DNA of 64,000 bases from Saccharicrinis sp. (GTDB lineage Bacteria; Bacteroidota; Bacteroidia; Bacteroidales; Marinilabiliaceae): assembly GCA_024635555.1 (NCBI GenBank), contig JAGXIO010000081.1, positions 17,516-81,515 on the forward strand, written 5' to 3'. Both the position numbers and the translations under genes were made by a program. Of the stretch, positions 36,037 through 44,771 are shown one piece after another. How positions within the stretch are numbered: the first letter of the stretch is position 1; the number at the start of each line of letters is the position of its first letter. The notes under the pieces were generated by a model. It was not told where the DNA came from. It did not search any database and worked only from the letters and a program-made list of their open reading frames with translations.

Positions 36037-37535
36037 CGATTAAACTTTAAACCTTCATTTTTACAAATAATCTGGGTCAAATGATTACCCATCATTACAA
36101 CATTACTCAAACCACCGGATATGCCTGCCCATTGTCCGGTCATGTAAAAGTTTGATAAACCATTAATCTGCCATAAAGTAGGTTTTCCAAAAGTTTTATG
36201 AGTTGCTTTCCAGCTTATTTGTCCACCAGTCCAGTTGTTGGTATAACGGATATATGTTGCAGGTGTGGCAACATCTATCATTTCAATATTTTCTTTAACA
36301 TTTCCATAACAATTATCTAAAGCCTCAATAATCTCATTTGCAATGCGCTCTTTTTCTTGCTTGTATTTCTGAATATCTGTTTTTCTTAAATTGACCCAAT
36401 ATTTCCAGTCTTTTGATTCGGGCATTAATGACAATAACGATTTTCCTTTAGGTGCAGATGAAGGATCGTCACAAAAATGGGTGGTTTCTAATACGTTTAA
36501 TTCCGTCATTGGGTCAATTCTGATTGGCTTATTTAATTCAAAATGCAGCTTATGCGGTTGATCCGAAAAATCTTTGTTTATTCCAACCGAAACATAGAGT
36601 GTTTTATCAATCGTTTCAAAAATATCCCCCTCATACCGCTCAATAATATTTGGGTCTTTGAATTTACCACCCAACATATCATAAACAGTAGAACGTCCAT
36701 CTGCTGCTGATACAATAAGGTTGGCATAGTGTTTCTCACCATTCTCTAACTCAATTCCTTTAACCACATTATTTTCGACAAGTATTTTAGCTGTTTTGGA
36801 GTTAAAATGAATGTTTCCTCCAGCAGCTTTGTATTTTTTTTCTATTAAACTGGAAATATGAACTGCTCCACCTTTAGGATATCCCATTTCCTTTTTATGT
36901 CGCCAAACCATGGTCATAATGGAATAAAATGATGGTGTTTCTCCAATAAAGGCAGTTTCAAAAGCACGTTTAAGATTTGGATTCTTAAACTTAGCTGCAA
37001 ATTCTTTATTTGATATTTTCACATACTTTAAAAGTGTATATAAATAGGGCATCATTAGGTAAGCTACTTTTAACTTATCCTTCATATTCATCAACTCGTA
37101 AGGCTTATCGACCGGTAAATTCAACTTCGAGAATTTTTTTATGAGACGAATTAGCTTTTTAATCTGCTTTTTATCTTCGGGAGCCTTACTTAATAGTTCG
37201 TTTTCTAATTGATTGACATTACTGTAAAAGGAAATTCGGTTTTTATTTATGTCTTCAACTACACAATGGGCATCGTGATAAATAAAATCGATGGATTTCA
37301 TATCTATTAAATCACTCCAAAACTGATAACTGCTATCCGTAGGCGATACGCCCATCATAAAATGAATACAACCATCTATCATGTAATCTTTTCGCTTCCA
37401 TGAAGTACAAAGCCCACCAGAACAAGCGTGCATTTCGAAAATTTCAGTATCGAATCCATTGTTTTGCAAATGGCAACCTGCCGACATTCCTGCTAATCCT
37501 CCACCTATGATGATGACTTTTTTATTTTTGGTCAT
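36033..37535 (-). CDS. CrtI/retinol-saturase-like FAD oxidoreductase
   Basis: 500 aa from the ATG at 37535 (MTKNKKVIIIGGGLAGMSAGCHLQ). The FAD motif is GGGLAGMSAG, then SGGLCTSWKRKDYMIDGCIHFMMG, and the C-terminal NFYMTGQWAGISGGLSNVVMMGNHL typical of phytoene desaturase / carotenoid isomerase / retinol saturase relatives. It could oxidise a dihydro-aromatic intermediate or work on polyene double bonds. Only gene of this block on the minus strand, convergent with the hydrolase, so its membership of the cluster is likely but not proved. Confidence 0.82.
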   Translation of the reverse strand: MTKNKKVIIIGGGLAGMSAGCHLQNNGFDTEIFEMHACSGGLCTSWKRKDYMIDGCIHFMMGVSPTDSSYQFWSDLIDMKSIDFIYHDAHCVVEDINKNRISFYSNVNQLENELLSKAPEDKKQIKKLIRLIKKFSKLNLPVDKPYELMNMKDKLKVAYLMMPYLYTLLKYVKISNKEFAAKFKNPNLKRAFETAFIGETPSFYSIMTMVWRHKKEMGYPKGGAVHISSLIEKKYKAAGGNIHFNSKTAKILVENNVVKGIELENGEKHYANLIVSAADGRSTVYDMLGGKFKDPNIIERYEGDIFETIDKTLYVSVGINKDFSDQPHKLHFELNKPIRIDPMTELNVLETTHFCDDPSSAPKGKSLLSLMPESKDWKYWVNLRKTDIQKYKQEKERIANEIIEALDNCYGNVKENIEMIDVATPATYIRYTNNWTGGQISWKATHKTFGKPTLWQINGLSNFYMTGQWAGISGGLSNVVMMGNHLTQIICKNEGLKFNR

Positions 37536-37714
37536 TCTTCTTATTATTTCCCATAACATTTTCAAATAAAACGTAAAGGTTTTTTAAATACTTACTTATC
37601 GAGTCTGCACACATCCAAATCTGCGATTCAAACACAAATCTAATATTTTACACCAAACCGTCAAACAACAGATTTGGCGAAGCTTATTATTTTCAACCTC
37701 TCGTATCGCTAACC

Positions 37715-37864
37715 TTAGGTGTATTTTTTAAAGTTGCTAAGTATTGCCTGCCAACCTTCTCTGACCATTTGTTCAGCGCTTTCGCCTTTTCATTCATAAA
37801 TTATTGTTAGTCTAGCTTTGTCTCCAATATTCACTATTCTCTCAACTCTCCACTTTACGCTGTC
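37715..37864 (-). pseudogene. Relic of an AHSA1/SRPBCC-domain gene
   Basis: Not in the ORF track. On the minus strand one frame reads VKWRVERIVNIGDKARL... then TIIYE, a stop, and KGESAEQMVREGWQAILSNF to a TAA at 37715. The tail AEQMVREGWQAILSNFKKYT and the strand DKARLTIIYE look like the C-terminal helix and last strand of AHSA1 (START-like) proteins. An in-frame TGA at 37790-37792 and no start mark it as decayed. The rest of the 37536-37928 gap shows nothing else. Confidence 0.42.
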
Positions 37865-37928
37865 TCATTTATTTACGTTTTTCGCTGTGTTCTTTTCGCT
37901 TTTTTATTTCCGCTGTTCGCTTTTACGC

Positions 37929-38138
37929 TTACACCTCCCCCTCCTTCTGTTTCTTCAACTCTTCGTGTAAAATTTCCTCCACATCATCGTAGCAGGCTCC
38001 GCAAATAGTGGCTGCACCTGTCTCATCCTGCACATCGTCCATATTTTTCAGTTTTAATTCATGGATGGCTTTTACAATATCTTGTTTTCTAAGCATCATA
38101 TGTTTGCATACAAAATCTCTATCTTCAAACTTGCTCAT
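37929..38138 (-). CDS. BFD-like [2Fe-2S] protein with a His in place of one Cys
   Basis: 69-aa cytosolic protein. BFD-like domains bind [2Fe-2S] with a CxC and a CxxC pair. Here the second pair is intact (ATICGACYDDVEEIL) but the first reads FVCKHMMLRKQDI, Cys-x-His. The helix DIVKAIHELKLKNMDDVQDETGA and overall length fit the family. The cluster could use 3Cys-1His ligation or be absent. It stands alone between the relic and the Bat operon; partner unknown. Confidence 0.75.
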   Translation of the reverse strand: MSKFEDRDFVCKHMMLRKQDIVKAIHELKLKNMDDVQDETGAATICGACYDDVEEILHEELKKQKEGEV

Positions 38139-38389
38139 TTCTTTAATTTTAAATTTGCTATTTATTAGTAAAATACGAGTTCACATTATGATATTCACTA
38201 CATACTCCTTACTCTGAATTATCTTAAATGAATTCGTAATTAAAACCAATCCCTAACAATTTGGTTCAACAGTTAAAGCATTCCATACAAAACGTTAAGG
38301 AAGAGTTAAATTATACTATTTACAGGATATTTAGTTATTACGTTAACATCTTTTAACGATTCAAAATTTTCCACTGGTCTTTAAAAAAC

Positions 38390-38397
38390 TAATTTTG
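38390..38397 (+). promoter_or_regulatory. Candidate -7 box for the Bat operon
   Basis: TAATTTTG (TAnnTTTG) lies 46 bp before the moxR ATG. The 305-bp gap 38139-38443 contains this box and otherwise AT-rich DNA with no ORF. Confidence 0.45.
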
Positions 38398-38443
38398 AAT
38401 CCATTGAAAACAGCTTTATTTAATTAACAATAATATAACACGC

Positions 38444-39439
38444 ATGGAGCAATCTGTTGATATTAGAGAGTTAAACGAGAGAATAAAAAGCGAGAGCTCG
38501 TTTGTTGATATGTTGACCATTGAAATGAACAAAGTGATCGTAGGCCAAAAACAATTGATTGAAGGTTTAATGATTGGTTTGTTGAGCGATGGCCACATTC
38601 TTTTAGAGGGCGTGCCCGGATTGGCAAAAACATTGGCCATTAATACACTGGCCACCATTATAGATGCCAAATTTAGCCGGATACAATTCACCCCGGATTT
38701 ATTACCTGCCGACCTTTTGGGAACGATGATCTACAGCCAAAAGAACGAAGAGTTCATCATTAAAAAAGGCCCCATCTTCACCAACTTTGTTTTGGCCGAC
38801 GAAATTAACCGTGCTCCGGCCAAAGTTCAGAGTGCTTTGTTAGAGGCCATGCAGGAGCGTCAAGTAACCATTGGCGATACCACCCATAAATTACAAGAGC
38901 CCTTTTTGGTAATGGCCACCCAAAACCCCATTGAACAGGAAGGAACCTATCCGCTACCCGAGGCGCAGGTGGATCGTTTTATGCTTAAAATAGTTATCGA
39001 CTATCCAAAAAAGGAAGAGGAGCAATTGATTATTCGTCATAACCTGGCACAAACGTTCCCTAAGGCATCTTGCATTTTAAAGCCCGAGGACATCATCCGA
39101 GCCCGCAAAGTGGTGAAAGACGTGTATATGGACGAGAAAATTGAGAAATATATCGTGGATATTGTTTTTGCCACACGTTTCCCATCGCAATATAAATTGG
39201 AGAAATACGAGGAGATGATTTCTTATGGTTGTTCGCCACGTGCCAGCATTAGCTTGTCGATGGCCGCTAAAGCTTACGCCTTTATCAAACGCAGGGGCTA
39301 TGTTATCCCTGAAGATGTGCGCGCCGTTTGTCACGATGTAATGCGACACAGGATTGGACTTTCGTACGAAGCCGAGGCCAATAACATTACTTCGGTAGAT
39401 GTGATAAACGACATATTAAACACGGTAGAAGTGCCTTAG
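38444..39439 (+). CDS. moxR: MoxR-family AAA+ ATPase
   Basis: 331 aa. AAA_3/AAA_5 motifs: ILLEGVPGLAKTLAINTLA (Walker A, with Ala instead of the usual Gly/Ser before K), NFVLADEINRAPAKVQSALLEAMQERQV (Walker B and sensor region), MATQNPIEQEGTYPLPEAQVDRFM. MoxR ATPases act as chaperones for vWA proteins. First gene of the moxR-DUF58-BatA-E series on one strand, so it probably remodels the BatA/BatB complex. Confidence 0.95.
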   Translation: MEQSVDIRELNERIKSESSFVDMLTIEMNKVIVGQKQLIEGLMIGLLSDGHILLEGVPGLAKTLAINTLATIIDAKFSRIQFTPDLLPADLLGTMIYSQKNEEFIIKKGPIFTNFVLADEINRAPAKVQSALLEAMQERQVTIGDTTHKLQEPFLVMATQNPIEQEGTYPLPEAQVDRFMLKIVIDYPKKEEEQLIIRHNLAQTFPKASCILKPEDIIRARKVVKDVYMDEKIEKYIVDIVFATRFPSQYKLEKYEEMISYGCSPRASISLSMAAKAYAFIKRRGYVIPEDVRAVCHDVMRHRIGLSYEAEANNITSVDVINDILNTVEVP

Positions 39440-39523
39440 AGTTTTGGGGCTAAGGGCAGGGAGCGGAGAGCGTGGAGCATGGGGCATGGGGCAAAGAGCC
39501 TGAACCTAAGGACTGCCAACTTT

Positions 39524-39585
39524 ACTGTTGACTGATAACTGTTGACTGATAACTGTTGACTGATAACTGTTGACTGATAACTGAT
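39524..39585. repeat. 14-bp tandem repeat in the moxR-DUF58 spacer
   Basis: Four perfect copies of actgttgactgata followed by a partial one. The spacer just before also has loose gggagc/ggggcat repeats. Non-coding, slippage-prone. Confidence 0.9.
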
Positions 39586-39600
39586 TACTACAAATAAACT

Positions 39601-40467
39601 ATGGATACAGCGGAGCTTATAAAAAATGTTCGGCGGATAGAAATAAAATCCCGAGGACTTTCAAATAATATATTTGCGGGCGAGTATCACTCGGCTTTTA
39701 AAGGCCGTGGCATGACCTTTAGCGAAGTGCGCGAGTATCAATATGGCGACGACATACGTAATATCGACTGGAACGTAACTGCCCGATTCAATCATCCTTA
39801 CATTAAAATATTTGAGGAAGAGCGGGAGCTCACCGTCATGTTACTCATTGATGTTTCGGGCTCGCGTGAATTTGGCACATCCTATAAATTCAAAAAAAAT
39901 ATCATTACGGAAATAGCTGCTGTGCTCTCGTTTTCGGCCATACAGAACAACGATAAAATTGGCGTTATCTTTTTTTCGGATAAGATAGAGAAGTTTATCA
40001 CCCCACAAAAAGGACGAAAACACATCTTGCACATTATCCGTCAGTTAATATCATTTCAGCCCGAAAATAAAACCACCAATATTGCCGAAGCGATACGATA
40101 CCTGACCAACGCCATTAAAAAGAGATGTACTGCTTTTGTTATTTCTGATTTTATGGACGACAATTTTGAAAACGCACTAAAAATTGCCAATCAAAAGCAC
40201 GATGTGGTGGCATTAAAAATTTACGACAAACGCGAAACTGAGATGCCCTCGGTTGGGCTGGTAAAATTGAAGGATGCCGAAACAGACCGTTATTCGTGGA
40301 TTGATACCTCGAATGCTAAAGTACGAGAGGCCTATGCCAAGTATTGGAGAGACAAGGATCAGAGCACACAAGCCATATTTCGCAAGTGCGGCATCGACAA
40401 TACCTCCATCCGCACAGACGAAGATTACGTAAAGTCGCTTATGTACCTATTTAAAAAACGAATGTAA
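39601..40467 (+). CDS. DUF58 (vWA-like) protein
   Basis: 288-aa cytosolic protein. Family blocks: GEYHSAFKGRGMTFSEVREYQYGDDIRNIDWNVTARF (DUF58 core, ~30-65) and a vWA-like strand MLLIDVSGSREFGT with partial MIDAS DxSxS. A constant companion of MoxR ATPases. It is coupled to the next gene by a TAATG overlap. Likely brings clients or membrane proteins to the MoxR chaperone; exact role unknown. Confidence 0.92.
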   Translation: MDTAELIKNVRRIEIKSRGLSNNIFAGEYHSAFKGRGMTFSEVREYQYGDDIRNIDWNVTARFNHPYIKIFEEERELTVMLLIDVSGSREFGTSYKFKKNIITEIAAVLSFSAIQNNDKIGVIFFSDKIEKFITPQKGRKHILHIIRQLISFQPENKTTNIAEAIRYLTNAIKKRCTAFVISDFMDDNFENALKIANQKHDVVALKIYDKRETEMPSVGLVKLKDAETDRYSWIDTSNAKVREAYAKYWRDKDQSTQAIFRKCGIDNTSIRTDEDYVKSLMYLFKKRM

Positions 40468-41504
40468 TGAACGGTTTTGTAACCATAAATACGATAAAAC
40501 GTTTTATCATAAAAATCAGCGTGTTGGCCATGCTCCTACTCACGGTGGGCTATACAGCCAAAGCCCAGCAGGTAAATGTTACCGCCACGCTCGATAGTGC
40601 CATGATTTTTATTGGAGGACAAATAGACTTAAAGCTTGAAGTAAGCCAACCGGAAGGATTAATTCTTAATTTTCCGATCTTTACGGATACCATCACCAAA
40701 AACATTGAGATTGTTGAAAAGGGTGAGGTGGACACTGCTAAAATAGACAACAACCGCCTTGTACTTACTCAACTCTATCGCATTACATCCTTCGATAGTG
40801 GCTTGCATTACATCCCACCCATCCAACTGGAGATTATCCAACAGGATGCAAGGAACATTGCGGCCTCTAACGAGTTAAGCCTGATGGTAATAAATCCTTT
40901 TGAAGAGGTAGATCCCGAAAAAGGAGTTATGGACATCAAAAAACCTATTGATGCACCTTTTAAGATTAGCGAGGTATTGGGTTTTATCTATCTATATGGA
41001 GGCATTGCACTGGCTTTGGGATTACTGATTTGGCTTTTCCTATACCTGCGAAAAAATCGTACCGATAGCATATTGTCGTTTATCAAACCAAAACCTATTG
41101 AACCAGCCCACGTGATAGCACTGCGTGAGCTGGATAAAATTAAGGCATCCAAACTTTGGGAACACAACAGAGTTAAGGAGTTTTACACACAGGTAACTGA
41201 TACCATCCGTAACTATATAGAGCACCGTTACAACCAGCCGGCTATGGAGCAAACATCGCAAGAAATATTCGATTCGCTGCGCACCTTGGATATCGGTCCC
41301 AAATCCATGGAACAACTCAGGCAGGTCCTTCAGCTAGCCGACTTGGTAAAGTTTGCTAAGTTTAATCCCTTGCCCGACGAAAACGGGATAAGCCTTATAA
41401 ATGCCTACTTCTTTGTAAATCAAACAAAAAAAGAAGAAGTGAAATCGTTGGAGGAAGAAAAAGAAAATATGCTGGCCAAAGAAGCTGACATAGATAAGAT
41501 TTAA
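40467..41504 (+). CDS. BatD-like / DUF4381-type membrane protein
   Basis: 345 aa. N-terminal hydrophobic signal (IISVLAMLLLTVGYTAKAQ region), periplasmic beta-sandwich (QVNVTATLDSAMIFIGGQIDLKLEVSQPEG), one TM helix (GFIYLYGGIALALGLLIWLFLYL, ~172-194), and a helical cytosolic tail with LRELDKIKASKLWEHNRVKEFYTQVTDTIRNYIEHRYN. The tail matches the protein commonly found between DUF58 and BatA in Bacteroidota. It may hold the complex at the membrane. Confidence 0.8.
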   Translation: MNGFVTINTIKRFIIKISVLAMLLLTVGYTAKAQQVNVTATLDSAMIFIGGQIDLKLEVSQPEGLILNFPIFTDTITKNIEIVEKGEVDTAKIDNNRLVLTQLYRITSFDSGLHYIPPIQLEIIQQDARNIAASNELSLMVINPFEEVDPEKGVMDIKKPIDAPFKISEVLGFIYLYGGIALALGLLIWLFLYLRKNRTDSILSFIKPKPIEPAHVIALRELDKIKASKLWEHNRVKEFYTQVTDTIRNYIEHRYNQPAMEQTSQEIFDSLRTLDIGPKSMEQLRQVLQLADLVKFAKFNPLPDENGISLINAYFFVNQTKKEEVKSLEEEKENMLAKEADIDKI

Positions 41505-41580
41505 GGGAGAACTTCCTGCAATGCTGCGGAACAAGATAGGCTCGTTAAAATGGATATAAAAATCAGATAAGCAACAATCG

Positions 41581-41622
41581 TCTATTATCTATTAGTCTAT
41601 TATCTATTATCTATTATCTAAT
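41581..41622. repeat. tctattatcta-type tandem repeat before batA
   Basis: Repeated tctatta/tctatt units fill part of the 141-bp spacer upstream of batA. AT-rich, non-coding; related wording occurs before batB and upstream of the MBL gene near 59790. Confidence 0.85.
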
Positions 41623-41645
41623 TTTAAACAGAAGATTATTAAACA

Positions 41646-42638
41646 ATGAACGATATAAGCTTTTTACACCCAAATTACCTTTACCTTGCATTGATAGTGG
41701 TGCCGATGGTTGCCTGGTATATTTGGAAACATAAAAATGCACAGGCCTCCTTGCAGATATCATCCCTCAAAGGTTTTGATGCAGCACCTGTTAGCTGGAA
41801 GGTTTATCTGAGGCATTTACCCATTGCATTAAGGTCGCTGGCCATATTGTTTCTTGTGCTTGTGCTTGCTCGGCCTCAATCGTCCAACAGTTCGCGCGAC
41901 GTGGTTACCGAGGGTATCGATATTATGATGGCTATGGATATCTCCTCGAGTATGGAGGCCCTGGATTTTACACCCAACAGACTGGAAGCGGCCAAAGAAG
42001 TAGCTATCCAATTTATGTCGGCTCGCGAAAACGATAAAATTGGGATTGTAATTTTTGCCGGAGAAAGCTTTACCCAATGCCCACTTACCACCGACAAAAA
42101 AGTACTGGTAAATATGATGGCCAATATAACCACCCACATGGTGGAGGATGGCACCGCTATTGGACTGGGACTGGCCACATCCGTGAGCCGCATCAAGGAC
42201 AGCGATGCCAAATCAAAAGTAATAATTCTACTGACCGACGGGGTGAACAACGGCGGCGAAGTGGCTCCGCTTACAGCAGCTGAAATAGCAAAAACATTTG
42301 GTGTAAGGGTTTATACCATTGGAGTGGGAACTGAAGGTGTAGCGCAAAGACCAATTCAGACACCCTATGGAACCCGGCTTGTAGAAGAAGAGGTGAGGAT
42401 AGACGAAGATATGATGAAGGAAATATCCAAAATAACCGATGGGAGATACTTTAGGGCAACGGATAAAAACAGCCTTAAAAAAATATATGAGGAGATTGAC
42501 CAACTGGAAAAAACAAAAATAGAAGTAAAAGAATATACTAAACGATCGGAAGAATATGTGCTGTGGGCTATTTTGGCTGCAGTATGTGTGTTGATGGAAG
42601 CGTTTTTGAGAAGCACCGTTTTGCGCAATCTGCCCTAA
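41646..42638 (+). CDS. batA: BatA, vWA-domain membrane protein
   Basis: 330 aa. Two N-terminal TM helices (residues 12-25 and 55-78), a vWA domain with a full MIDAS (MAMDISSSMEALDF ~98, TAIGLGLATSV, LLTDGVNNGG ~200), and a C-terminal TM helix (YVLWAILAAVCVLMEAFL). The domain faces the periplasm or cytosol depending on TM count; in the family it is thought periplasmic. BatA proteins were linked to aerotolerance in Bacteroides fragilis. Confidence 0.93.
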   Translation: MNDISFLHPNYLYLALIVVPMVAWYIWKHKNAQASLQISSLKGFDAAPVSWKVYLRHLPIALRSLAILFLVLVLARPQSSNSSRDVVTEGIDIMMAMDISSSMEALDFTPNRLEAAKEVAIQFMSARENDKIGIVIFAGESFTQCPLTTDKKVLVNMMANITTHMVEDGTAIGLGLATSVSRIKDSDAKSKVIILLTDGVNNGGEVAPLTAAEIAKTFGVRVYTIGVGTEGVAQRPIQTPYGTRLVEEEVRIDEDMMKEISKITDGRYFRATDKNSLKKIYEEIDQLEKTKIEVKEYTKRSEEYVLWAILAAVCVLMEAFLRSTVLRNLP

Positions 42639-42720
42639 GGCATAAAATTTGGCAACTGTAAAAATATTAAAACTTTTATCTATGTATTGATAATATCGTT
42701 TTTAAAAAAGAGTTTAATGT

Positions 42721-42780
42721 CTAATTACCTAACAGCCTAACGATCTATTAATCTAACGATCTATTATCTAATAGTCTAAT
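42721..42780. repeat. Tandem ctaacgatctatta repeats before batB
   Basis: Imperfect 14-bp units (cctaacgatctatta, atctaacgatctatta, tctaatagtctaatt) in the batA-batB spacer. Same style as the repeats before batA, but different unit from the moxR-DUF58 spacer. Confidence 0.8.
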
Positions 42781-42791
42781 TAAAACATACC

Positions 42792-43832
42792 ATGTTTAGA
42801 TTTGAACACCCCGATTTTTTATACTTGCTAATCCTTGTTCCGGTGTTGGCTTTTGCCAGTCTTTTGATTGGGCAAAGGCAAAAGCGGGCCTTGGAACGTT
42901 TTGGCAACCCCGAGCTTTTACAACCACTAATGCCTAGTGCTTCGGTGGTGCGCCCGATTATAAAGTTTTACCTGATGTTGCTGGCTTTTATAGCCATCAT
43001 ATTTACCTTAGCTGGACCACAGTTTGGCACAAAGCTCGAAACAGTAAAGCGTAAGGGAATTGAAATAATGATTGCATTGGATGTGAGCAACAGCATGAAC
43101 GCGCAGGATATTGAGCCCAGCAGGCTCGACAGAGCCAAGAGAGCTATTTATCAATTGGTCGATAAACTGAAGAATGATAAGGTTGGCCTGATTGTGTTTG
43201 CTGGTGAGGCTTATACTCAGCTACCTATAACCACAGATTATCCCTCGGCAAAAATGTTTATCTCGTCCATAAATACCGACATAGTACCTACACAAGGTAC
43301 GGCTATTGGGGCAGCCATCCGACGAAGCATGAGTTCTTTTAGTCCGCAGGAAGACGTTAACCGAGCCATTGTAGTGATAACTGATGGCGAAAACCACGAA
43401 GACGATGCCATAGGTGCTGCCAAAGCTGCGGCTGAGAAGGGTATAAAAGTATATACAGTGGGCATGGGTCTACCCAAGGGTGCTCCTATCCCAATTGCCG
43501 GAGGCGATAAAAATAACTTTATGAAAGATAGAGAGGGCAACGTAGTCATCTCAAAACTCAATGAGGCCATGCTAGCCGACATTGCCAAGGCCGGTGATGC
43601 CGAATTTATTGCCGCCAACAACATACGTAAGGGGATGAACGATTTGGTAGATTACCTCTCTAAATTGGAAAAAACAGAGATGGAAGCCAAAATTTATTCC
43701 GACTACGAAAATCAGTTTCAGTATATCGCTTGGATAGCGCTGATACTTTTACTGATAGATTTTATGGTATTAGACCGCAAAAACAAATACCTACGCAAAA
43801 TTAAACTGTTTGAAGAGGAGGAGAAAAAATGA
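42792..43832 (+). CDS. batB: BatB, vWA-domain membrane protein
   Basis: 346 aa, paralogue of BatA. N-terminal TM pair (residues 8-24, 58-77), MIDAS DVSNSMNAQDIEPSRL (~94), TAIGAAIRRSM, VITDGENHEDDA (~198), and a C-terminal TM (YIAWIALILLLIDFMVL). Complete metal site, so probably binds Mg2+. Overlaps batC by 4 nt. Confidence 0.93.
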   Translation: MFRFEHPDFLYLLILVPVLAFASLLIGQRQKRALERFGNPELLQPLMPSASVVRPIIKFYLMLLAFIAIIFTLAGPQFGTKLETVKRKGIEIMIALDVSNSMNAQDIEPSRLDRAKRAIYQLVDKLKNDKVGLIVFAGEAYTQLPITTDYPSAKMFISSINTDIVPTQGTAIGAAIRRSMSSFSPQEDVNRAIVVITDGENHEDDAIGAAKAAAEKGIKVYTVGMGLPKGAPIPIAGGDKNNFMKDREGNVVISKLNEAMLADIAKAGDAEFIAANNIRKGMNDLVDYLSKLEKTEMEAKIYSDYENQFQYIAWIALILLLIDFMVLDRKNKYLRKIKLFEEEEKK

Positions 43833-44737
43833 GAAGCTTATTAAGCATCCTAATGATATTAATTGCTGCACAGGCGTTTGGCCAAAAAGAGCGCAAACAT
43901 ATACGCAGCGGTAACGACCAATATAACGATGGGAAATTTATTGAGTCGGAGATAGAATACAAAAAGGCGTTGGAAAAACTTAAAGAAGGTAAATCGTCGT
44001 ATGAGGCGGAGTTTAACCTGGGCGATGCCTATTTTAAACAGGAAAAGTACGAAGAAGCATTTAATCAGTTCAAAAGTATCAACCAGGAAAACCTGACCAA
44101 AGAGCAAAAAGCTGAGTTATGGCATAATATTGGCAATACCCATCTGGCCAAAAAAGAAATAGACCAAGCCATTGATGCCTACAAGCAGGCATTAAGGAAC
44201 AACCCATTAGACAACGAAACACGTTACAACCTGATTGCGGCCATGAAAATGAAGGAGCAACAGGATCAAAATAAAGAACAGAATAAGGACCAAAATAAAG
44301 ATCAAAATAAGGATCAAGATCAACAGAATCAGGATCAACAGAATCAGGACAGCGACGGCGACGGCATACCTGACAACAAGGAAAAAGAAGACAACAAAGG
44401 CAACAAGAGCGAGCAAGAGGACACCGATAAAGATGGTACGCCCGATTACCAGGACAAAGACTCGGACAACGACGGCATACCCGACAAGCAAGAAGCTGGC
44501 GAAAATCCAAACCAGCCCAAAGATAGCGATGGCGACGGCATTCCTGACTACCGTGACACCGACTCGAACAACGATGGTAAACCCGATAGTCCCGAACAGC
44601 AGCCTCAAGAAGACCAAATTTCGAAAGAAGCTGCCCAAAGGATTCTTAATGCACTAGACCAAGATGAACAAGAGCTGCAGGACGAAAAAAGAAAAATTCA
44701 GGGGGCTCCTACCAAAAACATCGATAAAAACTGGTAA
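43829..44737 (+). CDS. batC: BatC, TPR protein with thrombospondin type-3-like acidic tail
   Basis: 302 aa with signal peptide MRSLLSILMILIAAQAFGQ. Three TPRs (residues ~25-140; SYEAEFNLGDAYFKQEKYEEAF, ELWHNIGNTHLAKKEID) are followed by a Q/N/K/D low-complexity stretch (EQNKDQNKDQNKDQDQQNQ) and then five or so DxDxDGxPD units (DSDGDGIPDNKE, DTDKDGTPDYQDKDSDNDGIPD) as in thrombospondin type-3 or calcium-binding repeats. BatC normally ends in the Q/N/K part; the DGxPD block is unusual. Ca2+ binding in the periplasm is an inference. Start codon is coupled to batB. Confidence 0.9.
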   Translation: MRSLLSILMILIAAQAFGQKERKHIRSGNDQYNDGKFIESEIEYKKALEKLKEGKSSYEAEFNLGDAYFKQEKYEEAFNQFKSINQENLTKEQKAELWHNIGNTHLAKKEIDQAIDAYKQALRNNPLDNETRYNLIAAMKMKEQQDQNKEQNKDQNKDQNKDQDQQNQDQQNQDSDGDGIPDNKEKEDNKGNKSEQEDTDKDGTPDYQDKDSDNDGIPDKQEAGENPNQPKDSDGDGIPDYRDTDSNNDGKPDSPEQQPQEDQISKEAAQRILNALDQDEQELQDEKRKIQGAPTKNIDKNW

Positions 44738-44771
44738 ATATGCTATTTTTGCGAAGAATTACAATGATAAG

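Noticed and set aside
26319-37535. Complete flexirubin cluster
   Set aside because: No adenylation, ammonia-lyase, ketoreductase, dehydratase or glycosyltransferase gene is present in the block.
44079-44638. 143-aa minus-strand ORFs opposite batC
   Set aside because: They are antisense shadows of the low-complexity DxDxDG/Q-N-K repeats, giving artificial I/L/V runs.
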